Of a stretch of DNA of 64,000 nt, positions 23,310-35,240 are shown in pieces. The position numbers and the translations under genes are program-made. The notes beneath the pieces are model-generated. The model saw only the letters and a program-made list of their open reading frames with translations. It was not told where the DNA came from and made no database searches. Numbering within the stretch: position 1 is the first letter of the stretch; the number at the start of each line of letters is the position of its first letter. This stretch comes from Paramarasmius palmivorus (Eukaryota > Basidiomycota > Agaricomycetes > Agaricales > Marasmiaceae): assembly GCA_037176845.1 (NCBI GenBank), contig JAYKXP010000008.1, positions 992,001 to 1,056,000 of the forward strand, in the 5' to 3' direction.

Positions 23310-25194
23310 ATGGTTCCCCTACTGGTCAATAGCATCGCTATCGTACTCCTACTCGTTACTCGGGCATTCGCCGACTTGCGTCAAAATGTGACTGGGATCG
23401 GGATTGAAGCATTCTTCCCCGGAGACGAGGGTTACGACTCTTCGCGACAAGCTTGTGCGTCAGTTTGCCAACTTATGGTCTTTTCGTGACTGACAGATTG
23501 GAATCTACAGTTAACCAGCGATTCGTCGTTCACCCAGCCGCAATTGCATTTCCAGCCTCTGCAGAAGACGTGTCTGAACTAGTCAAAATTGGTGCCAATA
23601 ATAATGTCCGAGTTGTTGCAAGAGGAGGAGGGGTATGTAGTAATGCAACTTGAATGCCTTGACACAGTCTGACCAAATATGTCTTGTTGCATAGCATAGC
23701 TACACTGCTAATGGCCTCGGTGGAGACGACGGAGCGCTAGTTATTGACATGAGCAGGCTAAACGGAATTTCGGTGGATTCTGAAACGAACATAGCCACTA
23801 TAGAAGCAGGAAATCGGCTTGGGAATGTGGCATCAGCCTTGAATAATATTGGCAGGGCTTTACCCCACGGTACTTGCACCTACGTGGGTGTTGGTGGACA
23901 TGCTAGTGCGTGCACGGTGGTCGCTCGTGAGCAACGTTAACCAATATGTATCCAGCATACGGAGGCTTTGGCTTCACGTCCAGGTTGTGGGGATTGATGA
24001 CCGATACCATAACAGCGGCAAATGTTGTGCTTGCCAACGGGACACTTGCTCGTATCGATGCGGAAACTTACCCAGACTTATTTTGGGTACGTTTATAAGT
24101 GTTAAGCACCGCACTCGCATTGACGTGCACCTACAGGCCATCCGAGGAGCGGGACCATCTTTCGCGATCGTGACCTCCTTTGAATTCCTCACCTTTCCAA
24201 CTCCAACGTATTCTGTGATCTACACGTATTCGTGGCATCTGTCAATTTCCGATGCCTCGGCCGCTCTCCAGAAGTTTCAAAACTTTACCCTCACCTCTAA
24301 TGTACCCCCAGAAATGGCAGCTGAGATCAACCTCAGCCGGGGCTCCGAGCGGGGCTTCGTCTCGTTCACTGTTGCTGGAGCATGGTATGGCTCTGTTGCC
24401 GATGGCGGTAAAGCCCTCAACGAGTCTCTAGTTCCGCTTCTTAAGGAACTTCCGGCTCCAAACGGGGTTGGAAGACAAGGAAATGGTACATACATCGATA
24501 CCGTAGTCATTCTGGCAAACAGCGACAAAGGTCTCGATACAAGCACACCTGATGGCAACGATACGTTCTATGCAAAATCTCTGATGACTCCCGAAGGAGA
24601 ACCGATGAATGATCAAGCAACGACCGCGTTCATGAGGTACTTGGCTGAAGATGGCTTCGATTCGGAAACTGTAAGAATTTCTCTTCTCCTTGTGTTAATT
24701 ACTTGTTAACAGCATAAAAGGGTTGGTTCATGCAAGTCGGACTCTATGGCGGCAATAATTCTCAAATCAATGCTTTGCCGGAAAATGCCACTTCGTTTGT
24801 TCGTCGAGATGCCCTATTCACAATGCAATTTTACGCGTCCGCTCCCATGAATCAACCTCCTTATCCCGAGGACGGATTTACTTTCCTAGATGGTACGCGT
24901 ATAGCCTAGCTACATCTACCCCTTCTCACTATGTTCTGCATTCTTTCAGGATTGGTCGGAAATATTACTACAGCGATGCCTTTGGATTGGCCATTCAGTG
25001 CCTACTCCAATTATCTTGATAATCGACTTGAGAAATGTACGTGACTGGCCAAATTTCGAACAAAAGAGACGCCTGATGTTTCTTTTGCAGGGCAACATTT
25101 ATACTATGGATCACATTACCCAAGACTGAGGGAAATCAAACGTGCCGTCGACCCATATGATTTGTTCAGGTATCCCAATTCTGTAGAACTCTGA
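23310..25194 (+). CDS. Secreted FAD-linked oligosaccharide oxidase-like enzyme (AA7, berberine-bridge fold)
   Basis: Flavoenzyme of the AA7/BBE-like group, which oxidises sugars or other alcohols and releases hydrogen peroxide outside the cell. The start at 23310 gives a signal peptide (VPLLVNSIAIVLLLVTRAFA). The FAD-binding half reads FNQRFVVHPAAIAFPASAED and VRVVARGGG, then across an intron HSYTANGLGGDDGALVIDM, where the His is the usual covalent FAD ligand. The second ligand position (GVGGHATYGGFGF) has no Cys, suggesting a single histidyl link. The substrate half includes GWFMQVGLYGG, SAYSNYLDNRLEK and the C-terminal HYPRLREIKRAVDPYDLFRYP. Seven or eight introns of 45-70 nt join in frame without correction. 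Several N-x-S/T sites fit secretion. Substrate cannot be told from sequence. Confidence 0.9.
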
Positions 25195-26256
25195 GATGGC
25201 GTCCGCACAAAATACCTCTCTGTATTGGCATGTCTCACGTATTAACCGCACAATTCATGGGTTTCGGGAAGTTGGGTTTGGTAGTCATGTAGCGTCCCGC
25301 ATTCGCGGACGGGTTTGAACGGGTGTGGTGACCATCATCTTGTAGGAGGAAGCTTTGTGATGCAAACGCTTTCACAAATCAACAAAATGGGGTCGCAGTA
25401 GCTCCGGGTTCCACAGGGTTTCAACAAAAAGCACTCTTCTCTTCCTGAACACGAGATGATACCCCGTTAAGAGTACTATGATCTCTGACGGGTGTCGTTC
25501 TTTCATGATTTAGGGTGACTGGCCTGATGAACTTCTCCTGAGTCCGCGAATTACGTTGCCAATTTATCAAGAACAGTTATCAGTACTTACTGGTACATGA
25601 CTATTTTCATTCAATGTAAGGGATTCAACTCAGCTGATCTTCAGTTGAACATCCAGAACCTTAAAACTTACCAACAAGGTATACACGTAGATATTAGTAT
25701 GGCCAGCTATGTCAAAATCTTTGTTGTCCTCGTTATCGTTTTCTGATGGTGTGACATATCCATTCATATACTTGGGCTCTGCCTGCCACTTTGTGCAGAA
25801 GAGCCCGTTCATCCCGGTCCCAATCATTAATCATGAGATGCCTCTGCGTAGAAAGACGGAAGAATTTGTGGCGCTGGCAGGAATCCTGTTTCCCCTTCGC
25901 AATGTGCACGTTATTGTGTTATTAAAGCGAGAGGCGAAGAATCTGGTATCATCTGGGCGTAGGACCCCCAATGAGGACATTACTAGTGTTGGCAAGCACG
26001 GTGCGTCAGGCCTTCAGGGACTACAGTCACCGAACGTCCTCGGCTAGGGATAGGCGGATATGGTGTCAAGAGAACGATACTGCCCTAAACCAGAATGCAC
26101 TTGAGTCTTAGTCTTGAGAAGCTCCGACCCAAAGATCTGTTGACGGCATAATTTGTATGCAGCTTCCGTTATACTATGACTTTGGCAATTGTTCAAACAT
26201 ACGCAGTGGGTCATTATCCACCTCTACAGCATACCATTAAAGGCTCCGTACATATT
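25195..26256. other. About 1.06 kb without a recognisable gene
   Basis: Open frames of up to 112 codons lie on both strands (for example 25709-26047 plus, 25630-25827 minus). None shows a known motif or a convincing exon chain. It may hold untranslated regions, a degraded gene or an old insertion. I see no terminal repeats. Confidence 0.4.
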
Positions 26257-27779
26257 CTAGAGGTCTGACCTGATGGAACACCCAGAAACTGTGCAGGTCC
26301 ATGGAGTCTCCGAGGCACCTCTGGTGGCCCATAAGCCGTTTTCACTGCAAGTTATGAAGACGTTCTCCATTATTAGTGGGCCTTTGCCTTCTGTATGGTC
26401 CCGCACAGAAAGATCAGCAACACCAAAGGTGACCAGTGGTTCACTTTGATTTGCCGAAAATATGGAAGAAGCGGATGTGGAAGCAGATCTTTTGCTACGA
26501 TGATAAAACTGTTAGAGATCGTTAGTTTCTTTAGCCCCAGCGCAAATATATGGTCACTGACCTGAACCTTCTCTCCTGCAACTGGGGCGCGAGTAGTGTC
26601 CAGAGCGATCGTCCCTCGAGAGGGGTCGCCAGACGTAATTGTGTAAATCTGAGAACCGCTTCCAACGCCAAGGTAGAACTCTTCTTCTTCCTTGAAGAGG
26701 ACAGCATCCTCTGAAGCTGCGTCAATGCCTGCTTTTCTGATTGCTTCCAGCAGCAAGCGTGTCGGATTCGAATTGTCGAGGGTGTTGAGTAGATTACCCT
26801 CCGCCCTAAGAAAAATTAGCTCGCCTAAAGACCGAGCCATCTCAAACCACTCACCGAGTGACGGTCATTTCTGCTCCAAGAGGCCGTAAATCTTTTGGGA
26901 GCTTCAGATGTAGTTCTGAGGGCCCTACATTGGTGAAGGCGACGCCTATTGATCCTGAGCCATGTATCTTGCCGTTCTCAAACAAGGTAACAGGTCGTCC
27001 GGTGATAAAAGGAGGTCGAAGAAGCGTAAAGGCCGAGCTAGCTGGACAAAGTCTCGATGAGTATGCTTTATACAGAACATGGGGACAAGCAGACCTGGGT
27101 CGCACGAGGAAACGTTGAATGAAGAGTTGATACAAGTCCCTCCGGAGAAGAATCAGAGAATAAAAGGAATTGGCGGATGGATTCTGGCGTTTGTCTGTAT
27201 ACGCGTGAATTGCAGGCTGCCTGTGAAGAGATATATAGCCCACCGTAAATTCGCGAGTTCCTGTGGAAGAGCCGACCAATCTTTCTTCACGTCCGCATTC
27301 TCACTCCAGACTTCTTCCCAATCTACGCGTTTATTGGTCTGAGTTGTCAATGACTCAATGTCATCCCACTTTCCCCCATAGTCATCTTCATCCTTCAAAC
27401 GAAATGCGTGCCATCTTCCAACTTGTGTTCGTGCTCGACCAGGAATTGTGGACCTAAAGGGTATACTGTACTGCTTGTCCAAAAGAACGACGCTACAGGA
27501 TATGGGATTATATCTTGCTTCTTCGGTGCCAGAACCTCCAGTCAAAGGTGCCGAGAGACATCCCAAACTCGTTGGTGAGAAGTTCATCAAGGCATTGACT
27601 AGTGATGCCAAGTCTGCAGAGGAGTCCAATCCTGAAGTATCCGCAGAGGAAGATGGAGGTGAAAGCGTGAATAAGAAGGAATGCTTGCTAGGATCGAAAT
27701 GCGTTGTCTTTAACCGTGCCAGGTAAGATATTATAGAAGAAGGTGAACGAGAAACTACCGTGCTGGCAAAACTTGCCAT
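26257..27779 (-). CDS. FIST-domain protein
   Basis: Contains FIST_N and FIST_C domains, thought to sense small ligands, possibly amino acids; the function of fungal members is unknown. The start at 27779 gives ASFASTVVSRSPSSIISYLA. FIST_N: LVNALMNFSPTSLGCLSAPL, then after an intron QTPESIRQFLLFSDSSPEGL and LHSTFPRATQ. FIST_C: PPFITGRPVTLFENG, GSIGVAFTNVG, GAEMTVTRAEGNLLNTLDN (joined by an intron), LLLEAIRKAGID and GTIALDTTRAPVAGEKVQ. The last exon, read through a 52-nt intron, begins FYHRSKRSASTSA and ends NVFITCSENGLWATRGASET... to a stop at 26257. One missing T near 27045 is suspected. It is divergent from the SET gene with 81 bp between starts. Confidence 0.82.
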
Positions 27780-27860
27780 TGTAGCAGAAGGTTGAGGTCC
27801 TCAGCTGGTCCGTGCGCGAAGGCGCGTCTCCGCTATCACCGACTCTTGCTTTCTACCTTC

Positions 27861-29339
27861 ATGTCGGCCTCTGCAGAACCAGATTCTGCTCTTCATTTGA
27901 AGAACTGGCTTCATAGTAGAAATGGGAAATTAATTCCAAGGTGAGATTCCAGCCAGGTCTGTGAACCATCTCCACAATGACTACAATCTAATCAGTCTCG
28001 TCAGATCTTTCTGGATTTTCTGTGGTCGCTCAAAGCGATATTATTCCTGATACCACGATTGTGTCTTGCCCTTTCAGCCTTGCTATTACCAAAGATGCCT
28101 CAAAGAAGGCGCTGGCGAATTTACTGGGGCCAGCCGAAACAGCCGTCCTGGACACCTGGACGGAACGACAATGTATCGCGTCGTACCTTGTTTTCCATCA
28201 AGTACTTAGGGGAACTCGACTGCAGGTAAGTCCCTATGGAATCCGCTATGCATTCTGCTCATGTTACTAGTTCTGCGTACTCTAATATCCTTCAACACGG
28301 TCCCTACGTCGCCATGCTTCCACCTACCGAAAAAATGCGAACAGGACTTCATTTCACCTCTGAAGAACGTGAACTCTTCAAAGGCTCAAATTTATTTGGC
28401 GCTATAGAAGATCGGGAAAACGAATGCCGCTTGGAATGGGGCCAATGTGTGAAGCTCGTCACGTCCTCCAAGCCCGAGTGGGCAGAGGCGTTCACTTGGT
28501 ATGTAACGGCCGTAATTTTCTAATTGTCTTTGAAGTTTCCTCATTTGCTTTGTGATCTGAAGGGAACTCTATCTAACCGCGACGACCCACATATCGTCTC
28601 GCGCTTTTCCGTCGACGCTACTCTCCAGGGACCCTTCCCTACAGTCATCGCCTTCGACTGAACCCGTTCTTCTACCAGGTGTCGATTCCCTCAATCATGC
28701 TCGAGGAAAGCCTGTATCATGGGTTATAGACAAGCCAACAGAAGAGCCCTCCACGTTGATTCCTGACGATCTGTGTATATCGCTCGTGGTACACTACACA
28801 GTCGCAGCCGGTGAAGAAGTCCTCAACAATTATGGCGCCAAACCCAACTCGGAACTCATTCTCGGGTATGGATTCTCACTACCCGAGAACCCTGACGATA
28901 CTATTCTTCTAAAGATCGGAGGGAGTGCAGCTGACACGAAGCGCTGGGAAGTAGGACGTTCCGCTCGCGGCATGGATGGTTTGTGGGCAGAAATTCTGTC
29001 ACTTCTTACTCAAGGGTCAGCTGCCGAACCAACCTACGAGGACCAACTAGATGCTTCTGGAATGCTTACTGAGATGGCCGAAGCCTTGATTAGTCGTCTT
29101 CCGCCGGTCAGGCGAGAGTTCGACCCGAGTAAAGTTCGTCCAGAGGTCGTAAAAATGTATCAAGATTATATCGAAGGTGAAATAGACATAAACTCGTTAA
29201 TTCACAAAATTGTCGCTGAAAGATACTATTAGGCCAACATGATATTCTGGATTCAGTGCTTCAGTACGCAAAGAACAAGGAGCAGGAAGCTATCGACAGT
29301 GCTCGAGAGGAAGGCGTTGATCTAGTGTTTGAAGATTAG
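27861..29339 (+). CDS. SET-domain protein lysine methyltransferase (RuBisCO-LSMT/RKM type)
   Basis: SET methyltransferase of the class that in fungi methylates ribosomal proteins (Rkm group). The start at 27861 gives SASAEPDSALHLKNWLHSRN. The SET core is recognisable: GFSVVAQSDIIPDTTIVSCP, PYVAMLPPTEKMRTGLHFTS, SRAF, LPGVDSLNHARGKPVSW, the cofactor-pocket motif AGEEVLNNYGAKPNSELILG and YGFSLPENPDD. The C-terminal RuBisCO-LSMT-like substrate domain follows. The terminal exon is joined by a 57-nt intron (gtgaaa...attag, ending near 29232), giving QDYIEGQHDILDSVLQYAKN and a stop at 29339; without that splice an in-frame stop would occur earlier. A one-base discrepancy at the exon join near 28270 was noted. 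The substrate is not predictable. Confidence 0.85.
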
Positions 29340-29866
29340 ATGCCAATAGCTTTGTCCTAGGAGAGATTATAAATCAAATACTTCTCTGCTTAACCCTCAT
29401 TCGGTACGATGACAGGTCCTGTAAACTTGCTCTGAGTAACTTCTGGGAGAACACCCCGGGGTTATTGGCGGCACATGCGGCGAACCTAGATTCGCAGATA
29501 CCTCGGTCGAAAAAATTGTGGCTGAATTCTCAGAGTCGCAAGTAGCGGGTTAATGTTAACCAGATAGTTGAGGACGGGTTGGCGAGTTGGGAACGAGAAA
29601 TGATCTCCCATACAAGTTTATATCGTGATAGAAGGCAACTTGACTCACACACACTCAGGTCAGCATCAGGCTTATTTTGAGCCTTTTGTGCAGAGCCCCT
29701 TTCATCTGTCCAGTTCAGTCATTAACTAACTATCTCTTGTGTAAGTGTGGCCACAATTGAAATCACCTGGTCCGGTTGTTCCGTGAAGCCAGCAGAATCC
29801 CATCACATCTCAGATCTCTACAAATACATGAGTAAACCACAACTCTATGTGGATCTGGTGACAACA
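29340..29866. other. Convergent intergenic region
   Basis: About 530 bp between the stops of the SET gene and YOS9. Only short open frames without motifs are present; probably two 3' untranslated regions. Confidence 0.45.
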
Positions 29867-31786
29867 CTACAACTCGTCGCGGTGACCATCATTATCGTCA
29901 TCCACTCTCACATCATCCCGTACCCCCTGCTGCTTCGAAGATGATGATGATTGTTCCGAACCACCCCCGGACGACTTCTTATCCTCGGATTGACGATTTT
30001 TCAACGAACCTTTGTGCCCCTTGACATCAATTCCTGCCGCCTTGAGCGCCTTTGCTATCCGTTCCATCTCGACCTCAATGAGGTTTTCATCGATGTCCAG
30101 ACCAATGGCAAACTCATCGTCATCGTCCTCCAACACTTCAATAAACACACTTCCTTCCTGGAAACCCTGACCCTTGATCGATGCCAGAGTCTTCTGTATC
30201 AGGTCATTCAATTGCTTGCCCTGACCCTGTTCATGCTTGTGCCCCCCTTCGCGGAAGAGGCAGACGCAGGAAGGTTGAGCTTGGGTCTCGGTATTTTTTG
30301 AGGATAATCATTATCTGGCACCGAGAACAGCTCCTGCTTCGCGTCTGATGAAGATATGATTTCCCGGCACTTTATATGGGCCTGATCTGCCGTGTCACGA
30401 CGCGAGCGAAATCCAGGTTCGCCACAGAGTCGAGGGGTGTTGATAACGAGAACATACGAGCATGTCTTGGCTTCCTTAACGAATAGAATGGTATCCGACA
30501 TCACCATAGAGCAATGGAACTATGTCAACGAGTGTCAGTAGTGGCAGCTGTGGTAAGGAGAATGCTTGAAATGTATATACCTGAACTTCGACTTCACGCG
30601 GTTTACCAGTCACGCCACAAATCGTGCCGTCTCCCCATCGTTGGACGAGGTATCTCGAACCTGCGCCTCGGGCCAGTTCCAAGTTGGTTGCGATTGCATT
30701 CCGTTCGGCCACAGTCAGGTCAGCTCCAGGTTGTGGTGTCACAGGTGCTTTACCGAGAGTATAAGATTCCCACTGTGATATTATATGTTATCAGAGTTGA
30801 ACGGTGGGATGATTGCAACTTACCGTCGGATCTTCCTCTGGAAAGGGAACAGGTCAGTCAGTCAGGCTGTTTCCGGAACGAAGGTGTACCGAAAAGGCGA
30901 GGAAGAAAAATGACATGGATGTGCGAAATGCGATTAAAGCATGTGAATGCAGGGAATGGTTGACAGACGAGGCATGATCAGCGTAAACAATTGTATCAAC
31001 AAAATGGAGCTAGAAGGGAACAAGTTCTCCACGCGACCGGCAGTTATATTCGAAGGGAAAGTTGATAGAAATAAATAAAAGAAAGGTAAAAAGTCACCTG
31101 GAACGTGTGAATTGCTTTGAGGAAGTTCCTTGAATTGACGTATTTCGTGGTTATGGCAATAGGAGTAAGTGAACCACCCTTGTCGATGCTTTAATAGCGT
31201 CAACCATGACAATCAACGACAAATGTTGTATGCAACGCACGTAAAGACACTGTCCGGATAAATCTTGCAGGAGCGACCAGCTGTTGGCTGTCGTAACCTC
31301 ATCGGGTTGTGTATCTGCAGCAGCCTCGTCTGAAGGAGGCGGTGGTAGATCGAGAGGAGCCGGGATAAAGCAGAGATAAGAATCCCGTGGGCCCATCTTC
31401 ATGTGCTCGAGAGAATACGAAGTCGATTGTGTGTTCGGCATGGCTGACTGTAAAGGAGCTAGCTTGAATTGACTAGAAAAGGCTACAAAGAAGATCAAAA
31501 AGTACTGACAGATGCACCTCGAGTGTCACCGCTATCAATCTCTTTGAGAAAAAGGTGTTGACTCTGAGCTGCTCGACTCCCAAGGTTGGTCGAGAAACTC
31601 GCGTTCTCCGCCTCGTAATCCATCCGTAAGCCATTTGTGAGCTGTTTCGTTTAGCACTGGGAGATTGTTGAGGAATGCGACCTTGTATTTGGGAAATGCA
31701 TATGAATCCTCTGGCAATGAATGAAAAAGACGAGCCGATACTCTTGGGTGAAGAAGAGGAAGAAGAAGAAAGGGTAATGGGAACAT
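29867..31786 (-). CDS. YOS9: ER lectin Yos9/OS-9 of glycoprotein-associated degradation
   Basis: ER-lumenal lectin that reads trimmed N-glycans on misfolded proteins and hands them to the Hrd1 ligase. The start at 31786 gives a signal peptide (MFPLPFLLLPLLHPRVSARL), then YAFPKYKVAFLNNLPVLNE. The MRH lectin domain is spread over several exons: CYV/CLYV near its start, GWFTYSYCHNHEIRQFKELP, RYLVQRWGDGTICGVTGKPR, and CSYVLVINTPRLCGEPGF, with the paired Cys and the Gln-Arg-Glu-Tyr-type contacts expected. An acidic region follows, and the protein ends in -HRDEL, a KDEL-like ER retrieval signal as expected for Yos9. Frame corrections are needed near 31535 and in a G run near 30250. Identification is firm from domain order plus signal peptide plus retrieval signal. 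Confidence 0.9.
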
Positions 31787-32306
31787 GAAGCAAGAGAAGG
31801 GGAGAACGCGCGAGACGTGTCCTGCTACGGGGGGGCAAAGCGCACGTGGCTTGGGTCGGCGGAGATAGATCCCAGTATAGGAAAGGGTGCCTCGAACGGT
31901 GTGGGCGTCATTTGGTTTGCCATATACTGACTCGCTACTCTCCGTTGATTTCTTGTAAAGCTACATCAGTTTCAAAAAAGATATTCATCAATAACCTCAG
32001 CAACGATCGCATTTTTTCTTTCTTTCCTTCCTCTTCCATGAGGGGATCTCATTAATTACGTGAAAAGGGCCCCCAAAAAATCAGGGCCAAACTCTATGAA
32101 CAGCAAGATTGCAGAATAGAAGCCTTAATTGAGAAATATACATCATAATAATAGCCATTATATTTGTTGGATAATAAGCCCTAATAAGAAGTCGGTTCAT
32201 CCTTCGACTGCCTTTTCTCTCTTGCTTTTGGTCCCCCACGTCTCTGGTCCCTTCTCCCTTTCTATTTACCCCTCCCGTCTACGCGACTTGGGTCCAGTAC
32301 TATCAA

Positions 32307-32859
32307 ATGGCGTCTGACCCCGTAGAGGACACTGGAGATAGACAATTTGAGTCTGACGAGCTAGAGGAGAAGGCAGATGAAGTGCGCATTTATTGCCATT
32401 TTTGATCGATTATACCTGATCGTGTGGTTGATCCTTTTCTGCTTCCATTTGCAGGTAACGCGAATGCAGAGGGAGAAGGAACAGCCCCAGTAAAGCGTGG
32501 CCGTGGACGACCAAAAGGCAGTAAAAACAAGAACTCCAAGTCTGGCGGAACAGCCGCGGCCTCTGGATCAACTTCGCCCACCGTACCGAGAAAGCGGGGA
32601 CGACCACCCAAGGTACGTCGTTCCAACCCTTGTCCGTGACACTTCACGCGTCATGCTCAATTCGGGGTGGCGTGGCGTTTGGCAGGAAAAGAAAGCCCCC
32701 GAACCGGGAGACGAGCCTCCTCCTAAGCGAAAGCGGGGACGACCACCTAAAAACCCCAAACCAGCAGATCAGTCTGAAGCCGATGGAGGCGCAACCAGTG
32801 GTGATGGAGAGCCCGCTCCCAAAAAGAAACGCGGTCGACCGCCGAAAGCTTCGACATGA
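32307..32859 (+). CDS. Small nuclear protein with four AT-hooks
   Basis: Three exons joined by introns with GT at about 32381 and 32613 give about 128 residues without any frame correction. An acidic N-terminus (DPVEDTGDRQFESDELEEKA) is followed by four AT-hook motifs: KRGRGRPKGSKN, PRKRGRPPK, KRKRGRPPKNPK and KKKRGRPPKAST at the C-terminus. Such HMGA-like proteins bind the minor groove of AT-rich DNA and shape chromatin. The spacers are Pro/Ala/Gly-rich and look disordered. Similarity is confined to the hooks, so a specific function cannot be given. Confidence 0.88.
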
Positions 32860-33321
32860 CCCGGCTTTCCTGTGCGGCGTAGTGACACTACCTCCTTCCT
32901 CTTCCCTTCCTTCACTTGTCATTTCACTCTCCTTCTCCCGCAGATGTTTTCCTCGGTATTTACCTTTGCTGTGCAAATTTTTTTACGACTCAGATTACGA
33001 CGTATACCTCTCCCTATCTCCTTCCCGAATCTAGCGTACTGGACCGTCCCTTTTTAGCCTTCCTCAGTCGTCAATGTTGTCACCTGCGTTATTGTATCAA
33101 GATATATGAACTATGTTATGTTGTCTTCATAGAAACCACCATAAATTTTATACCCATCAAAGGAATCATTATCATTTCAACACCTCATGTCACACTTGAA
33201 CACGTTGCGAAAGAAGTCTAGAAATGAAATCAAGGCTACTGTACACATTTAGTTCATAGCAGGTAAAAAGTAGCAAGACATTCTCTCGCTGCCCAGAAAA
33301 CGTGCTCCGGTAATAGAATCA
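32860..33321. other. Convergent AT-rich intergenic region
   Basis: 462 bp between the AT-hook gene and BNA4 stops. It becomes AT-rich after 33090. No gene or repeat recognised. Confidence 0.45.
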
Positions 33322-35240
33322 TCATTTGTTCCAGGACTTGACCGCTGTCCGTGATATGAAGATACCCGCCACCCCAAGCAGTGCTGCGCCAGCGTATCCT
33401 AGCCTTGTCAAAATAGTCGCCTGCCGGTGTGCTGTTTGCCGGACGGTATCATAACTTATATCAGGGCGGAAGGTGACCATCGTATAAAGTGGCAACCAGC
33501 CCCTCGGTTCAGATTCGTCGTAAAGCTCGTGAGTCAGCAGCTCGCTCAGCGTAGAAAGTGGCTTCATCGTTCTGGAGCTTAAGGAGTATAGCCAGCCGTC
33601 CAGAAGCTTCCGGAAAAGATACATCGGCGTGGCGACTAAATGGCGCATTTCGACGCTGACGAGAAGAGAGAAAAATTAATTTTAATTATGGTTAAATAAT
33701 AATAAGCGACTCACTAATTTCCCATCGCCAGGTCAGTGATTGCGATGAGGTCCTTATGCCGTTCTCCAGAATATCTGGATAGAGCATGTGCGAGACGCTC
33801 GTCTACGTATTCGGCGGGAGTTATGGGGATAGTTGACGGCACCTCCTCCTTGTCGAGTAATATCTTCAACACCCTAACGTCTTCGAGGCCGCAATTCAGC
33901 CCCTGTCCATAGAAGGGCACCATACTGTGTGCTGCGTCACCTAAAAGAATTCCTCGATCCTTAAAGTGATAAGGGTTGGCCTGTGGAATTAAAAGAACTC
34001 GCGTCAACACGACCATCAAATAAATTCGGCGTATTGTGACATACCCTTGTGCATATCAAGGGGCTCCGGGGATTGTGCGTGTAATCGTGAATGAGATTTT
34101 TCTCACCGAGAGCCAAAAGAGCGTCGGGGAAATTCGATTCGAACCAGTTTAAAAAAATCTCTGGAGAATTGAGTCGGTCAAGTTCGGCGCTTGGTGCGAA
34201 TAAAGTGCATGTAAAAGTTTGGTCCTAAGGCAAGATCAAGGGGGAAATCGTCAACGTGAACTCTCTTTCAGATAAAATCGGGCCATACTTTGTTTGGAAG
34301 CGCGATGAGCATATAAGAATGGCGAGGCCATATGTGGAGGTGGTTCGGATCAAGCAGAAACGCTGGACGTCCTTCATTATCGCGACCTGCCGGCATCTTG
34401 AGCTCAATGTACTCATGCTTAATGTATTCCTGTTGATAGTCCATTCTAATAAAGTGACGTACCCAGCGAAAGAGAAGGAGCAAGAATAATCAGCGGGAAA
34501 GGTACCAAACATGAAACTTGAGAACAGACGAACCTGACGACCTTCATCATTTGTCGGCGGACCACTGAGTAACTCCCATCTGCGCCGATACATAAATCAA
34601 AGTCTACGATGCGCTGAAGCCCGTGATCGAGATCCTGGACGGTCATCTTCTTCTGGTCAAAGTCGACGAATTGAACTTTGTGACGGAAGAATAATTCGAC
34701 GTCTTGGGTCCTGGAAACTTCTTCCAACAGGTCCTCGTTCAAAAGGGCACGATCGACGGAGTTTATACACTGGGATTTTTCCAGCCACACCACGCGTCAG
34801 TGTGAAGATGGAGAAACAAGCCGAGAAAGCCTCCTGACCTGTCCATCTCTATCGTACAATTGGCTATCCAGTCGTCCATCCAAGTGATGAATCATTCGCC
34901 CATGCATGGGAATCACTGTGTCCATGAATCTCTGAGCTGCAGCGGGATAGATAGCCTGAATGGCGGCAATTCCGCGGTGGGAAATGGCAAGGTTGATTGA
35001 ACGCTGTTGGGCAGCGGCCTTTGAAGAAGGTAGACGTAGGTCTGCAATGAGTAAAAAAGGTTCATCCAGCAGCCCAAAGAAGATCAGAACTGATCGCGCA
35101 CCTGGTCGGCCTTCATAAAGAGATACTTTCCAGCCACGCCTTGCCAGCATGATCGCGGCTAAACAGCCTACTGGACCAGCACCGACCACAACTGCCCGCT
35201 TTCTACGAGAAGACTGGGTTCCTTGAGGTTCCGAATCCAT
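33322..35240 (-). CDS. BNA4: Kynurenine 3-monooxygenase
   Basis: FAD-dependent hydroxylase that converts L-kynurenine to 3-hydroxykynurenine with NADPH and oxygen, on the mitochondrial outer membrane. The start at 35240 leads into RRKRAVVVGAGPVGCLAAIM (FAD dinucleotide fold), then QQRSINLAISHRGIAAIQAI, MHGRMIHHLDG, DLCIGADGSYSVVRRQMMK, DPNHLHIWPRHSYMLIALPN, FESNFPDALLALGEKNLIHD and the second FAD motif RGILLGDAAHSMVPFYGQGL followed by NCGLEDV. The last exon has YDTVRQTAHRQATI and a C-terminal hydrophobic segment (YAGAALLGVAGIFI) that fits the membrane anchor. Seven short introns join in frame without correction. It lies divergently next to kynureninase. Confidence 0.95.

Noticed and set aside
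29220..29232. Apparent premature stop in the SET gene
   Set aside because: A 57-nt intron with GT and AG ends removes it and restores a longer C-terminus.
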